DNA of 64,000 bases from Haloquadratum walsbyi J07HQW2 (GTDB lineage Archaea > Halobacteriota > Halobacteria > Halobacteriales > Haloferacaceae): assembly GCF_000415985.1 (NCBI RefSeq), contig NZ_KE356561.1, forward strand, positions 2,002,657 through 2,066,656. The letters are read 5' to 3'. The notes beneath the pieces were generated by a model. The model saw only the letters and a list, made by a program, of their open reading frames with translations, searched no databases and was not told the origin of the DNA. This document shows positions 29,081 to 36,208 of this stretch, one piece after another; position 1 is the first letter of the stretch; each line of letters starts with the position of its first letter. The translations under genes were made by a program, and so were the position numbers.

Positions 29081-30731
29081 GCAGCGTCAGCGTATTATCG
29101 GCCGTCACAATCGGCGAATGCTCGTACTCACCAGTCAACTTGACCTGCACAAGCAGGTCCACCGCTCGCCAAATCGAGTACAGCAGACACGCGAACGCGA
29201 AGTAAAAGAACCGCAGTCCGAAATTCTTCGAGGTCGTCGCAGCCATGAACCGCTTGATCGACCGATAGCCACTCTCGATCTCCCACCGGTACCCGTACTC
29301 AGTGAGAAATCCGCTCCCCCGATTCGACATGAACACTGAGTATTGCCGATGATCGTTATGCTCTGAATTCTCTTTCCGTCGATAGATCAGCGTCGTCTCG
29401 TGCCACTTGTTCTTGCCGAGATGGAGCTTCCTGTCGGTTTCATACCGGTCCTGATCTCGTCGGAGCAACCGCTTTGCCTGAGCTTTCTCGCTGGTCTGCA
29501 TCCGCTTGGGCACGACGTAGGAAAGGCCGCGCTGGCTGAGCATCTCGAGGACGTGCTGACTGTCGAACTCTCGATCCATCAGCACGTTATCGACGTGAAC
29601 CATCTCCTCAGCCGACTCCAGGAGGTCCTCAACGATTTCTAAGCGGGACTCACCCTTCTGAACTGGTCTCGCGTCCAGCACGATTGGGACGGCATTCCCT
29701 ACTAATTGGACGGTGGCCCACTGATAGGCGTACTCGTCGGTCTTCTCCTTCGTCCCGATGATCTCGTTCTCGTGGCCGGTCCTGTCGCCGGTGAAAGGAT
29801 CGGCTTCAGTGATGTCGATTGCAACAATCCCAGCCCGAAAGAACTGCTCCGTCTCCGCGACCTGGTTCAGAAGCCTATTAACGGCCTGCCGGTACATCTC
29901 ACGAATCTCTAATACCGAGAGATCACGAATATGCTCGCGGTGAGCGTGGCCCAAAGGTGTCCGCTCTCGAGTTGACTCGTAGGTAAAGCTGCGAGCGCCT
30001 TCGTTGGCAGCCAGATTTTCGCGAAGTCCGAGATACGTCTGTAAGTCCCAGTAGGCGTTCTCGTGGATCTCACAGCCCTTCCCTCGGTCCAGCGAGAATG
30101 CCGGGAAGACAACGCGGCTGACATGCTCCGTAATCGGTGCTGCTTCGTCGAGGACAGCTTGATCGTCTGGGTCCGATTCGAACTCTTCGTCACCGTGAGA
30201 CGGACGGTGTCGCTTTGGTTTGCGCGGAACATTGACACCCGCACTCTGGGCTTTGATGAGGATGGTTCGCGCAGCTGTCTCGATTGTACTGCGAAACTCG
30301 GCAGTGAACCGCTTGTGGCAACTGCGCCACAGCGTCGATTGATTCGGCACTGTCTCCAGACCCAATTGCTCGCAGAGTTCTGGACGCCGATCGAGATACT
30401 CGACGAGTGCTGTCTCATGGGCCCAGCCGTGGCACTCTTTCAGGAAGAACACGCGAAAGAGGATTTCCATCCCGTATCGAGTTGGGCCCGCGTAGCGGTC
30501 GTGCGCGTCGAAGTCGAAATACGTCAACGGGAGTGAGTGGACGAACTTTTCGACCGACTCGTGGCGGTCGTGCCTGAACCAAGTCTGCGAGACGATCCGA
30601 ACATCTGACTCCAGCCCGTCGAGCGAGCTTTGCCCGTACAGCGGCGTCGAATCGTACACTGGCCAATCAGCGTGTGGTCGGTGGGCAATCCGTCGAAAGA
30701 CACTCCGGCGAGACTCACGAGTTGGTGCCAC
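29055..30731 (-). CDS. IS4-type DDE transposase
   Basis: The 558-residue protein has the DDE catalytic plan: Asp in AGIVAIDITEADPFTGD, Asp in DNVLMDREFDSQ, and Glu inside YGYRWEIESGYRSIK, which fits the Y-(2)-R-(3)-E-(6)-K signature of IS4-superfamily transposases exactly. No stop or frameshift is seen, so it may be active. It is encoded on the minus strand with its 3' end inside the conserved left end of the element. Its start lies only 25 bases from the stop of the pRiA4b-like gene, leaving no room for a separate right end there. Confidence 0.9.
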   Translation of the reverse strand: MAPTRESRRSVFRRIAHRPHADWPVYDSTPLYGQSSLDGLESDVRIVSQTWFRHDRHESVEKFVHSLPLTYFDFDAHDRYAGPTRYGMEILFRVFFLKECHGWAHETALVEYLDRRPELCEQLGLETVPNQSTLWRSCHKRFTAEFRSTIETAARTILIKAQSAGVNVPRKPKRHRPSHGDEEFESDPDDQAVLDEAAPITEHVSRVVFPAFSLDRGKGCEIHENAYWDLQTYLGLRENLAANEGARSFTYESTRERTPLGHAHREHIRDLSVLEIREMYRQAVNRLLNQVAETEQFFRAGIVAIDITEADPFTGDRTGHENEIIGTKEKTDEYAYQWATVQLVGNAVPIVLDARPVQKGESRLEIVEDLLESAEEMVHVDNVLMDREFDSQHVLEMLSQRGLSYVVPKRMQTSEKAQAKRLLRRDQDRYETDRKLHLGKNKWHETTLIYRRKENSEHNDHRQYSVFMSNRGSGFLTEYGYRWEIESGYRSIKRFMAATTSKNFGLRFFYFAFACLLYSIWRAVDLLVQVKLTGEYEHSPIVTADNTLTLLKKETGVG

Positions 30732-30755
30732 TACGAGACGCTGAACACGACTCGC

Positions 30756-31229
30756 TCAAAAACGCCGCTCTCTTGATGAGCCATACTGATCGATCGATTC
30801 TCCCTCGGTATTCACAACTGCTGGTTCCGTATCGCTTGGTTCGTCGGCGAGGACTTCCTTCAGGATAGCGTAGAAGCGCCACTCGTCACCGTAGTCGTAG
30901 AGGTAACAGATGCGGTCGTACTGTTCGAGGTCCAACTGTCTCGCCATCTCACCAATCGTCACCTCACCCGCATTCTCAAGACGTTCGGTGCGAAAAACCG
31001 GATCACCGCCACTCGATTGCTCGTATTCCTGTGGGCACTGATACTTGACTTCACTATCCCAGTACTCCTCGTCGGTCCCCATGAACCAGAGATGGGTCTG
31101 GTCGAGACCGACTGCAGGATTGATCGCTGACTGGAATTCAGCAATCGTTCTGTCAGCACCGACGACGATGTCCCGCCACAGCGATGTCGGATCGGGAGCG
31201 AATTTGACCCGGAAGCGATACGCGGTCAT
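30756..31229 (-). CDS. pRiA4b ORF-3-like protein
   Basis: The 157-residue protein begins MTAYRFRVKFAPDPTSLWRDIVV and has the family pattern of plasmid pRiA4b ORF-3-like proteins (PF07929): a beta-grasp-like core, HLWFMGTDEEYW, TIGEMARQLDLEQ and the conserved YDYGDEWRFYAIL. Proteins of this family are common on mobile DNA and have no settled function. It lies between the transposase and the toxin-antitoxin pair on the same strand and is part of the GC-rich segment. Confidence 0.85.
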   Translation of the reverse strand: MTAYRFRVKFAPDPTSLWRDIVVGADRTIAEFQSAINPAVGLDQTHLWFMGTDEEYWDSEVKYQCPQEYEQSSGGDPVFRTERLENAGEVTIGEMARQLDLEQYDRICYLYDYGDEWRFYAILKEVLADEPSDTEPAVVNTEGESIDQYGSSRERRF

Positions 31230-31313
31230 CCTTGCCTCTCCATTCCCGTGCGAAAAAGCCTGAAATCATCGATTCTCAATACCTGTGATGGATGGGTCCA
31301 CACAGTGGATCAA

Positions 31314-31825
31314 TCATCGATACGCTGCGATATCTCGATAGGGCACGTAGTAGCCAATCTCATCGATCCACGTCGAGAGCCATCCGTCAGCGGTCTGCTC
31401 AGTAATCTTCCCAGCATTGATCGCGGCGAGGAGCACGCCGACCGACCCGACAACGGTCACGCCCTGTTCTTTCGCAAATGATCGGGCATCGCCATCGTCG
31501 GTCAGCAATCGGCCGTCGTGTGCGTCTGCGAGGGCGAACGCCTGTGCTTCACCCGGCCCGGATCGAGATGATTACTGACAACAGCCTCTCTGTTTGCGAC
31601 TGTGCCCGAAATGGTCGCGACTGGAATCCCGTCGTCGAGTGTATCGAGTGCTGTCTGGAGATACGAATGATCAGCAACGCCGTGTTCGAGTTCCTCGCGA
31701 ACAACCGGAACCGTACAGATCCCAGAGAGTCCTGCAACCACCCACAACTGGTCGATGTACGCAAAATTCGAGAGGACAGTCGTGTTCAGGACACTCGGAT
31801 TCGCCGGAATATCATCGCCTGTCAT
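31314..31825 (-). pseudogene. PIN-domain (DUF3368-like) toxin, broken by a 5-base duplication
   Basis: The first part (31825 down) starts MTGDDIPANPSVLNTTVLSNFAYI with the PIN-domain Asp/Asn-Thr-Val-Leu-Ser pattern and VVREELEHGV; the frame then runs into RVKHRRSPSQTHTTADC and stops at 31502. In the next frame the protein goes on as GEAQAFALADAHDGRLLTDD with ARSFAKEQG, GKITEQTADGW and so on to 31314. The cause is a tandem duplication of CCGGG (plus strand about 31551-31560). Removing five bases gives a single 168-residue PIN toxin of normal length. The broken protein lacks the C-terminal catalytic Asp residues, so the toxin should be dead. Confidence 0.85.
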
Positions 31826-32190
31826 TTCGCAGGCGATTCCTCAGTCTCCGAGTCCTCATCCTCAAATTCGAGTCCGCTCGCTGCCTCTACTTCGTAGGCT
31901 GCGTCGTCTTCGTCAACGAGTCCGAGGCGGGGTTCGACGCCGTGCTCACGGAGGAGATCACGCATCGTCCAGCGATCGACATCGGCAAGCCGCGCAGCAT
32001 CACCGAGTGTGATTCGTTCGCGTTCGTAGAGCGCAACCGCAGCCGCAATGCGCTCATTCTCGTGGTCTTCGAAGTATTCGCGGACGAACTCGCGCAACGC
32101 ATCGCTCTTGCCTCCGAACACGCCAGCCTCGACAGCACCCTCGATGAGTAGATCGAGGTCATCCGGATAGGAGCCAGTGATTCGAGCCAT
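31822..32190 (-). CDS. UPF0175-family antitoxin
   Basis: The 122-residue protein has an N-terminal ribbon-like part (DDLDLLIEGAVEAGVFGGKSDALREFVREYF) and the UPF0175 helix-turn-helix region (AAVALYERERITLGDAARLADVDRWTMRDLLREHGVE). The C-terminal tail is acidic. The family typically pairs with DUF3368 PIN-domain toxins, and here it overlaps such a gene by four bases. The antitoxin is intact while the toxin is broken, a typical end state of toxin-antitoxin decay. It is the first gene inside the right end of transposon-like element 1. Confidence 0.85.
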   Translation of the reverse strand: MARITGSYPDDLDLLIEGAVEAGVFGGKSDALREFVREYFEDHENERIAAAVALYERERITLGDAARLADVDRWTMRDLLREHGVEPRLGLVDEDDAAYEVEAASGLEFEDEDSETEESPAK

Positions 32191-32244
32191 TTGTCTATCC
32201 GAGTCTACGTTTTCATACTATGTATGAACTGCGCCAGAGTGGCG

Positions 32245-32270
32245 TATGGATCGAGAAGAGTAGTCTCAAC
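32245..32270 (+). repeat. Right-end repeat, copy 1
   Basis: These 26 bases, ending GTAGTCTCAAC, match 33396-33421 at 21 of 26 positions. The last 11 bases are the inverted repeat of the element's left end. They lie upstream of the UPF0175 gene and might also carry its promoter. Confidence 0.6.
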
Positions 32271-32327
32271 TACTGAAGTTTTGTTCTGATAAACCGTATG
32301 ATGCTATATCAAATGGGTATACTGGGA

Positions 32328-32540
32328 GTTGAGGCTACAGAGGGTATCGTGGAGCTGTGATGCGCTGTTTCGACCGATTCAATGAACGGAAATTGATTCA
32401 GATTGCTCTTCAAACAGTCAATCTTGTTGAACCACCAAGCATACACGCGAATGTCGGTAACTTCCGGCAGCGTAGCCACTCGGACACCACGGTACTACGG
32501 GTTGAATCCCGTTACTATCCGATTTCCATCTCCTTCTTCA
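32328..32540 (+). repeat. Left-end repeat, copy 2 (213 bases)
   Basis: It aligns without gaps to 28868-29080. The subterminal hairpin is kept with sequence changes (ACGGG, six bases, CCCGT). The similarity stops exactly at 32540, just inside the transposase coding end. Confidence 0.8.
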
Positions 32541-32576
32541 CTAGAATTCTGTCCAAGTGAAATACCGAGTATGCTG

Positions 32577-32928
32577 CTAACACAGTTCTTCGACGAGAGC
32601 AGCGACCGCCTCGTCGGTGAGGTCGCTGTCAAGACGACCCTGCCAGAAGTCGATGTCTATGTCTTCGTGATCAAGTGGACGCCCCACGGGACGACCCGAC
32701 TCTCACTAGGAGTTCCATCATAAGGCCAACTCTTCCCGGGGATGTTGATCAGACTGTCCATCTAAGATTTCGACGTCAACGTCAGCATGATATACTGATC
32801 GTGGTGAAACGGACAGTCTTCATGATTCGAGAGAATAAGCCAGGTTGAGTGTCTTCCTCGCATTTGAATGGATCATCACCGTGGACGACGTCACAACGCT
32901 CAAAGACTGGTTTCTCTCCGTCGATCAC
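32577..32928 (-). pseudogene. PemK/MazF-like toxin remnant
   Basis: Reading the minus strand with several frame corrections gives EKPVFERCDVVHGDDPFK, then LILSNHEDCPFHHDQYIMLT with LTSKS, a stop codon, MDSLINIP, WPYDGTPSESRVVPWGVH, and finally DFWQGRLDSDLTDEAVAAL with a stop at 32577-32579. From memory this order matches haloarchaeal PemK/MazF-like growth-inhibitor proteins (GDVV..DPFK, PWLILSN, SRVVPWGV, QGRL). There is at least one in-frame stop and two frameshifts, so it is not functional. It overlaps the preceding winged-helix gene remnant at the stop/start, as toxin-antitoxin pairs do. Confidence 0.7.
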
Positions 32929-33286
32929 TATTCGTCCTCGATCTTGGGTGTGGTTCCTGTGGTGTGTGTGATCACGTCAAGAATCCCTGTCCTCCGTACT
33001 CAGTTGATCGTTGAACAGCGCCGTTGCCTGTTCACCTGCTGTATCCGTCGAGTCGCCGGGCGTCGTCAGTCACCGCCCGATACGTCGCCCTGTGTTCGAG
33101 ACTACAGTCATTTAGCCGTGAGAGAGCGGTGCTGACTTGCCCCTTCATTGACCTCAGCCATGAGGAGATTTCGCGAAGCTTGAACGCCCGATCCTCGTTG
33201 GCGGCGAGGAACCCGAGGGCCTGGTCTGGGGGAGAAAGATATTCGATCTCGTCCTCGCTCGTGTTATCGAAGGTATCTCAATCCAT
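32928..33286 (-). pseudogene. Winged-helix (MarR-like) antitoxin or regulator remnant
   Basis: An ATG at 33286 is followed after two codons by a stop, then an open part IEYLSPPDQALGFLAANEDR with AFKLREISSWL, VSTALSRLND and HRATYRAVTDDARRLDGYS, then a frameshift, ATALFNDQLSTEDRD, another frameshift, and an end KIEDE with stop at 32928-32930. This is the plan of haloarchaeal winged-helix proteins encoded directly upstream of PemK/MazF-like toxins. One nonsense codon and two frameshifts make it a pseudogene. Confidence 0.65.
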
Positions 33287-33395
33287 GAACATTATTCACT
33301 TTGGATACGTGATCCGCTGGAAAGAGCATTAGGAGTGAAAGCTTTGAACCCGAGAAAAGAGAAATCATATCGACCACGAAGCGGTTCGAGGGTCA

Positions 33396-33421
33396 TATGC
33401 ATCAAGAAGGTCAGTCTCAAC
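33396..33421 (+). repeat. Right-end repeat, copy 2
   Basis: These 26 bases ending CAGTCTCAAC match 32245-32270 at 21 of 26 positions, marking the right end of element 2. Confidence 0.55.
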
Positions 33422-33895
33422 CACCGGGTATATATGAAATTCATCTGGATTTACCATTAATTGGAGTTTCACTAGATAGAGATATCACAAGGAGTCAAGC
33501 GTCGAGCAAGAATAGTGAAGTCCCTCGGGGACGAGCCCCGACTCCGAGGCTGCACTGCCCCAGCAAGGGAATTTAATTCCTCCCGACGTCCCCCCCCTCC
33601 ATGAGGAGTTGGCTGGAAGTCACACCCGAACACACGATGTGTCTGTGGGAGCCGGTCACTGTCACTCCGCCATGACCCGGTGAAACTCCCGTCCCCGTCG
33701 CAGCCACCAGTAGCAGATAATGAGAGAAGACACACTTCCAAACTGTCGCAGCCACCAGTAGATGAAGTTCGGAGTGCGATAGCGGAGGAGCATCGTTACA
33801 GCTTCAATTGTTCATATAATGGATTCTTTTGAATTCACGTAGAGTAAAATATCAGTCCGTGATTTCTGTTATCAGTGTCCTGCTATGAGTTAGGT
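33422..33895. other. Gene-free region with a hairpin and a short direct repeat
   Basis: No gene is seen. A GC-rich hairpin-like piece at about 33522-33549 (CCTCGGGG, ACGAG, CCCCGA, then CTCCGAGG) resembles the structured right ends of IS200/IS605-type elements in haloarchaea. A 17-base direct repeat GTCGCAGCCACCAGTAG occurs twice, at about 33699 and 33747. There is also a poly-C run near 33591. This looks like a scar of an older insertion. Confidence 0.45.
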
Positions 33896-34408
33896 TCAGC
33901 TTGTGATTGTAAATGACTCAAACACATCGCCGTCGACGGTGATGAGTCGACCATCTAGTTTTCTTTCTGATTGAACCTCAAACTCTGCGTGTGCTGCACG
34001 GTGTCCACGTGGTTGGGCATGACTACCAGGATTGACGAGTGTACACTTTTCAGTTGCGATAACTGTCGGGCGGTGACTGTGACCAAAGATCACGACGTCG
34101 GCATCTCGCTCACGACCAAGTAATGACAGTTCAGTTGACCCTCCGCGTCTCGTATGTGTCATAACAAATTGCACACCTGCAAAGGTAAACTGTCGTGTCG
34201 TAGGTAGTCGATCACAGATCCCAGCATCATCATTATTGCCAGCAACGCCGAGTAATTGAGTCGCCTCGCGCTGGAATGCGTCTAACACAGACTCGCGCAT
34301 GAAATCGCCTGCATGTGCAACTATGTCTGCGTCTCGGACTGCCTCGTGAGTCCGCCCCGATAACCGATGATCATCAGTGCTATGCGTATCAGAAATAACT
34401 GTGAGCAT
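33896..34408 (-). CDS. YfcE/MJ0936-type metallophosphoesterase
   Basis: The 170-residue protein has the complete calcineurin-like metal site of small phosphodiesterases: VISDTHS at residues 4-10, DIVAHAGDF, VAGNNDD, VQFVMTHTRRGG and VVIFGHSHRP, then NPGS. Family members hydrolyse phosphodiester bonds with a two-metal centre; physiological substrates are mostly unknown. Length is normal. It is a single gene between the transposon region and the TnpB remnant. Confidence 0.92.
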   Translation of the reverse strand: MLTVISDTHSTDDHRLSGRTHEAVRDADIVAHAGDFMRESVLDAFQREATQLLGVAGNNDDAGICDRLPTTRQFTFAGVQFVMTHTRRGGSTELSLLGRERDADVVIFGHSHRPTVIATEKCTLVNPGSHAQPRGHRAAHAEFEVQSERKLDGRLITVDGDVFESFTITS

Positions 34409-34682
34409 ACTGAACGTTACTCAAATGCACACAAGAATAGTCCGTTTGGTGAAAGGAGTATAGAGTTTTGTAAACTATATTTCTGACACATCTTAGCACT
34501 ACACTCGAGTTATTTTTGAATCAAGATCTTATACATGGAGCAGGCGCAATACCACGTCACATCGTTCACGGCGTGGATACGAGCCGTCACTCGCTGACGC
34601 AATAAATGTCTACTAACTTTCTGGATATTCCACGCTAGCTGAAATCAATGCATTTAGCATTGCTCGCTATTAGAAGTCGTCT

Positions 34683-36013
34683 ATGGCGAAACAGGTCGTC
34701 AAACGCACTATTACTGGTTACATCCAGAACCACTCGCAAGTGCAGGATGAGCTTGACTCGCTTGGATTCGCCGCCAGTAAACTCTGGAATGTCGCCCGCT
34801 GGACAAGCGGACGAGTCTGGAACGAAACAGGCCACATCCCCGAAGACAGCGAACTGAAATCGTACCTCAAGTCTCACGAACGCTATGATGACCTACACTC
34901 GCAGTCAAGTCAGCGAGTTCTCAAAGAGCTCTCAAGCGTTCAACAGCTGGTACGGGAAACGCCAAAATGGGGACACGAAAGCGAATCCACCAGCATACCA
35001 TACCGCAAACACGACGACGAGCATCCACGCTCAACACTTACTTTCAAAGGTGCTGGCTTCAAGTTCGATACGAACAACGGACGAGTTCGACTCTCCAAAG
35101 GTGAGAACCTGAAAGAGTACTGGACAGACTTCGCTCTCTGCGACATCCAAACACGGTCTGATGTTGACCTTTCTGCGATTGAGAGCGTCCAACAGAACAG
35201 ATTCGTGCTGTCTGGAACAAGCAACGAGATCAAGATGAGTGGGAACTCCACATCGTCTGCAATATTGAAATTACTGTGTCAGAGAAACACGGAGAAAACC
35301 CTTGGTATTGACCTTGGAATCTGTCACTTCGCTGCCCTCGCCTTTGAAGACAAAGAGTCCGAACTATACCCGTTGAACTGTCTCAAACGGGACAATTACT
35401 ATTTCAGCAAGCATATCGCTCGCTGTGATGATTCCACGTCCCAAGAGACAGTTCGATTAAATGTCAAGAAGTCGAATCGTCGGACGCACTATTTCCACAC
35501 GCTCTCGAAACACATCATCCAACAATGTGTTAACGAGAACGTTGGTGCGATTGCAATCGGTGACCTCAGTGGCATCCGTGAGGATGAAGATGGGGAGACG
35601 AAGAACTGGGGCTGGGGCAAACACGGGAACGGGAACGGGAACGGGAACGGGAACTTGGACTTGCACTTGCACTCGTGGGCGTTTGACCGCTTCACAGACA
35701 TGGTTGAATACAAAGCTGAAGAAGCTGGAATTGATGTGATGTTGAACGCGTGTCTGAAAAGAATACGTCAAAGTCGTGTTCCTCGTGTGGATGTAAGAGT
35801 GATACAAACCGAGTTGAGCGTGGATTGTACGTGTGTGACGAGTGTGATTTGGTTGCGAATGCTGACGTGAACGGTGCTGAGAACATTAGAAAACAAGTAA
35901 CTTCGAGTCCTCAGCGTGAGAATAGAAGTAACGGCTGGTTGGCACAGCCATCGACCTACCTGTTTGACAAAGGAACTGGCTCGTTCGAGCCTCAAGAAAG
36001 GTTAGTGTCGTAG
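34683..36013 (+). pseudogene. IS1341-type TnpB, frameshifted
   Basis: The gene can be followed from MAKQVVKRTITGYIQNHSQ to the C-terminus, but needs at least three frame changes. Around 35225-35295 the proper frame reads DEWELHIVCNIEITVSEKHGE; before and after, the frame beginning at 34683 is correct (TLGIDLGICHFAALAF). Near 35740 the frame shifts again into TSKSCSSCGCKSDTNRVERG and VCDECDLVANADVNGAENI, the zinc ribbon and last RuvC Asp, ending at 36013. RuvC Asp of GIDLGI and NADVNG are present; the middle acidic motif reads AIAIGDLSG. A GGGAAC tandem repeat and doubled Leu-His codons have expanded one loop. It should be inactive. Confidence 0.88.
35626..35655 (+). repeat. GGGAAC tandem repeat inside tnpB
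   Basis: Five consecutive GGGAAC units encode alternating Gly-Asn, where related TnpB proteins have a single Gly-Asn before LDLH. A doubled TTGCAC lies just after it. Both are in-frame 6-base expansions. Confidence 0.85.
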
Positions 36014-36027
36014 ACCTTCATATCCCA

Positions 36028-36085
36028 AACCAGCGGTGTGGTATCGTGGGATTCCCACGTCTTTAGGCGTGGGAGGATGTCAAGC
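36028..36085 (+). ncRNA. TnpB element right end, likely end of the guide (omega/reRNA) scaffold
   Basis: After the tnpB stop comes a conserved-looking hairpin CCCACG, eight bases, CGTGGG (36054-36073), followed by AGGATGTCAAG. This layout (gene end, hairpin, short tail at the element end) matches IS200/IS605 and IS1341 right ends, where TnpB-associated guide RNA finishes at the element boundary. Established knowledge links such RNAs to TnpB; their expression here is inference, and the protein is broken. Confidence 0.5.
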
Positions 36086-36208
36086 TGCACGCCTCGCGCT
36101 TGTACCATGTATAATTATCAGCATGGATAGACAAAAATACACACGTGATTAATGTATCACTAGTATTGGTGTCGAAAGGAGTTTGTTATTGACGCGACAT
36201 ATATTTGT

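Larger units (their letters stand above)
28868..32270. mobile_element. Transposon-like element 1: IS4-type transposase with pRiA4b-like and PIN/UPF0175 cargo
   Basis: The left end at 28868 starts GTTGAGGCTAC; the right end at 32270 finishes GTAGTCTCAAC, its inverted repeat with one mismatch (10 of 11). Between them lie a DDE transposase (minus strand), a pRiA4b-like gene and a toxin-antitoxin pair. The left 213 bases and the right 26 bases recur at the ends of the neighbouring element 32328-33421, which is the main support for these limits. The interior is visibly GC-richer than the surrounding genome. No clear target-site duplication was found, so the limits could still be off by a few bases, and a smaller IS ending near 30760 cannot be excluded. 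Confidence 0.6.
32328..33421. mobile_element. Transposon-like element 2: non-autonomous relative with decayed HTH/PemK-like cargo
   Basis: The left end repeats 213 bases of element 1, including the last eight transposase codons and the stop, and then switches abruptly at 32541 to other sequence. The right end repeats the 26-base end of element 1. The interior has no transposase but holds two adjoining minus-strand pseudogenes, a PemK/MazF-like toxin and a winged-helix protein. Only 57 bases separate it from element 1. It could be mobilised in trans by the transposase of element 1, or be an older, dead copy. Confidence 0.6.

Noticed and set aside
28897-29205. Open frame in the left-end repeat, also open in the second copy (32357-32560)
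   Set aside because: Mismatches between the copies are spread over all three codon positions (about 10, 14 and 16 by my count), and the frame runs antisense into the transposase, so it is better read as a noncoding transposon end.
33699-33763. Possible CRISPR array from the 17-base direct repeat
   Set aside because: Only two units, repeat too short, no cas genes nearby and no further spacing pattern.
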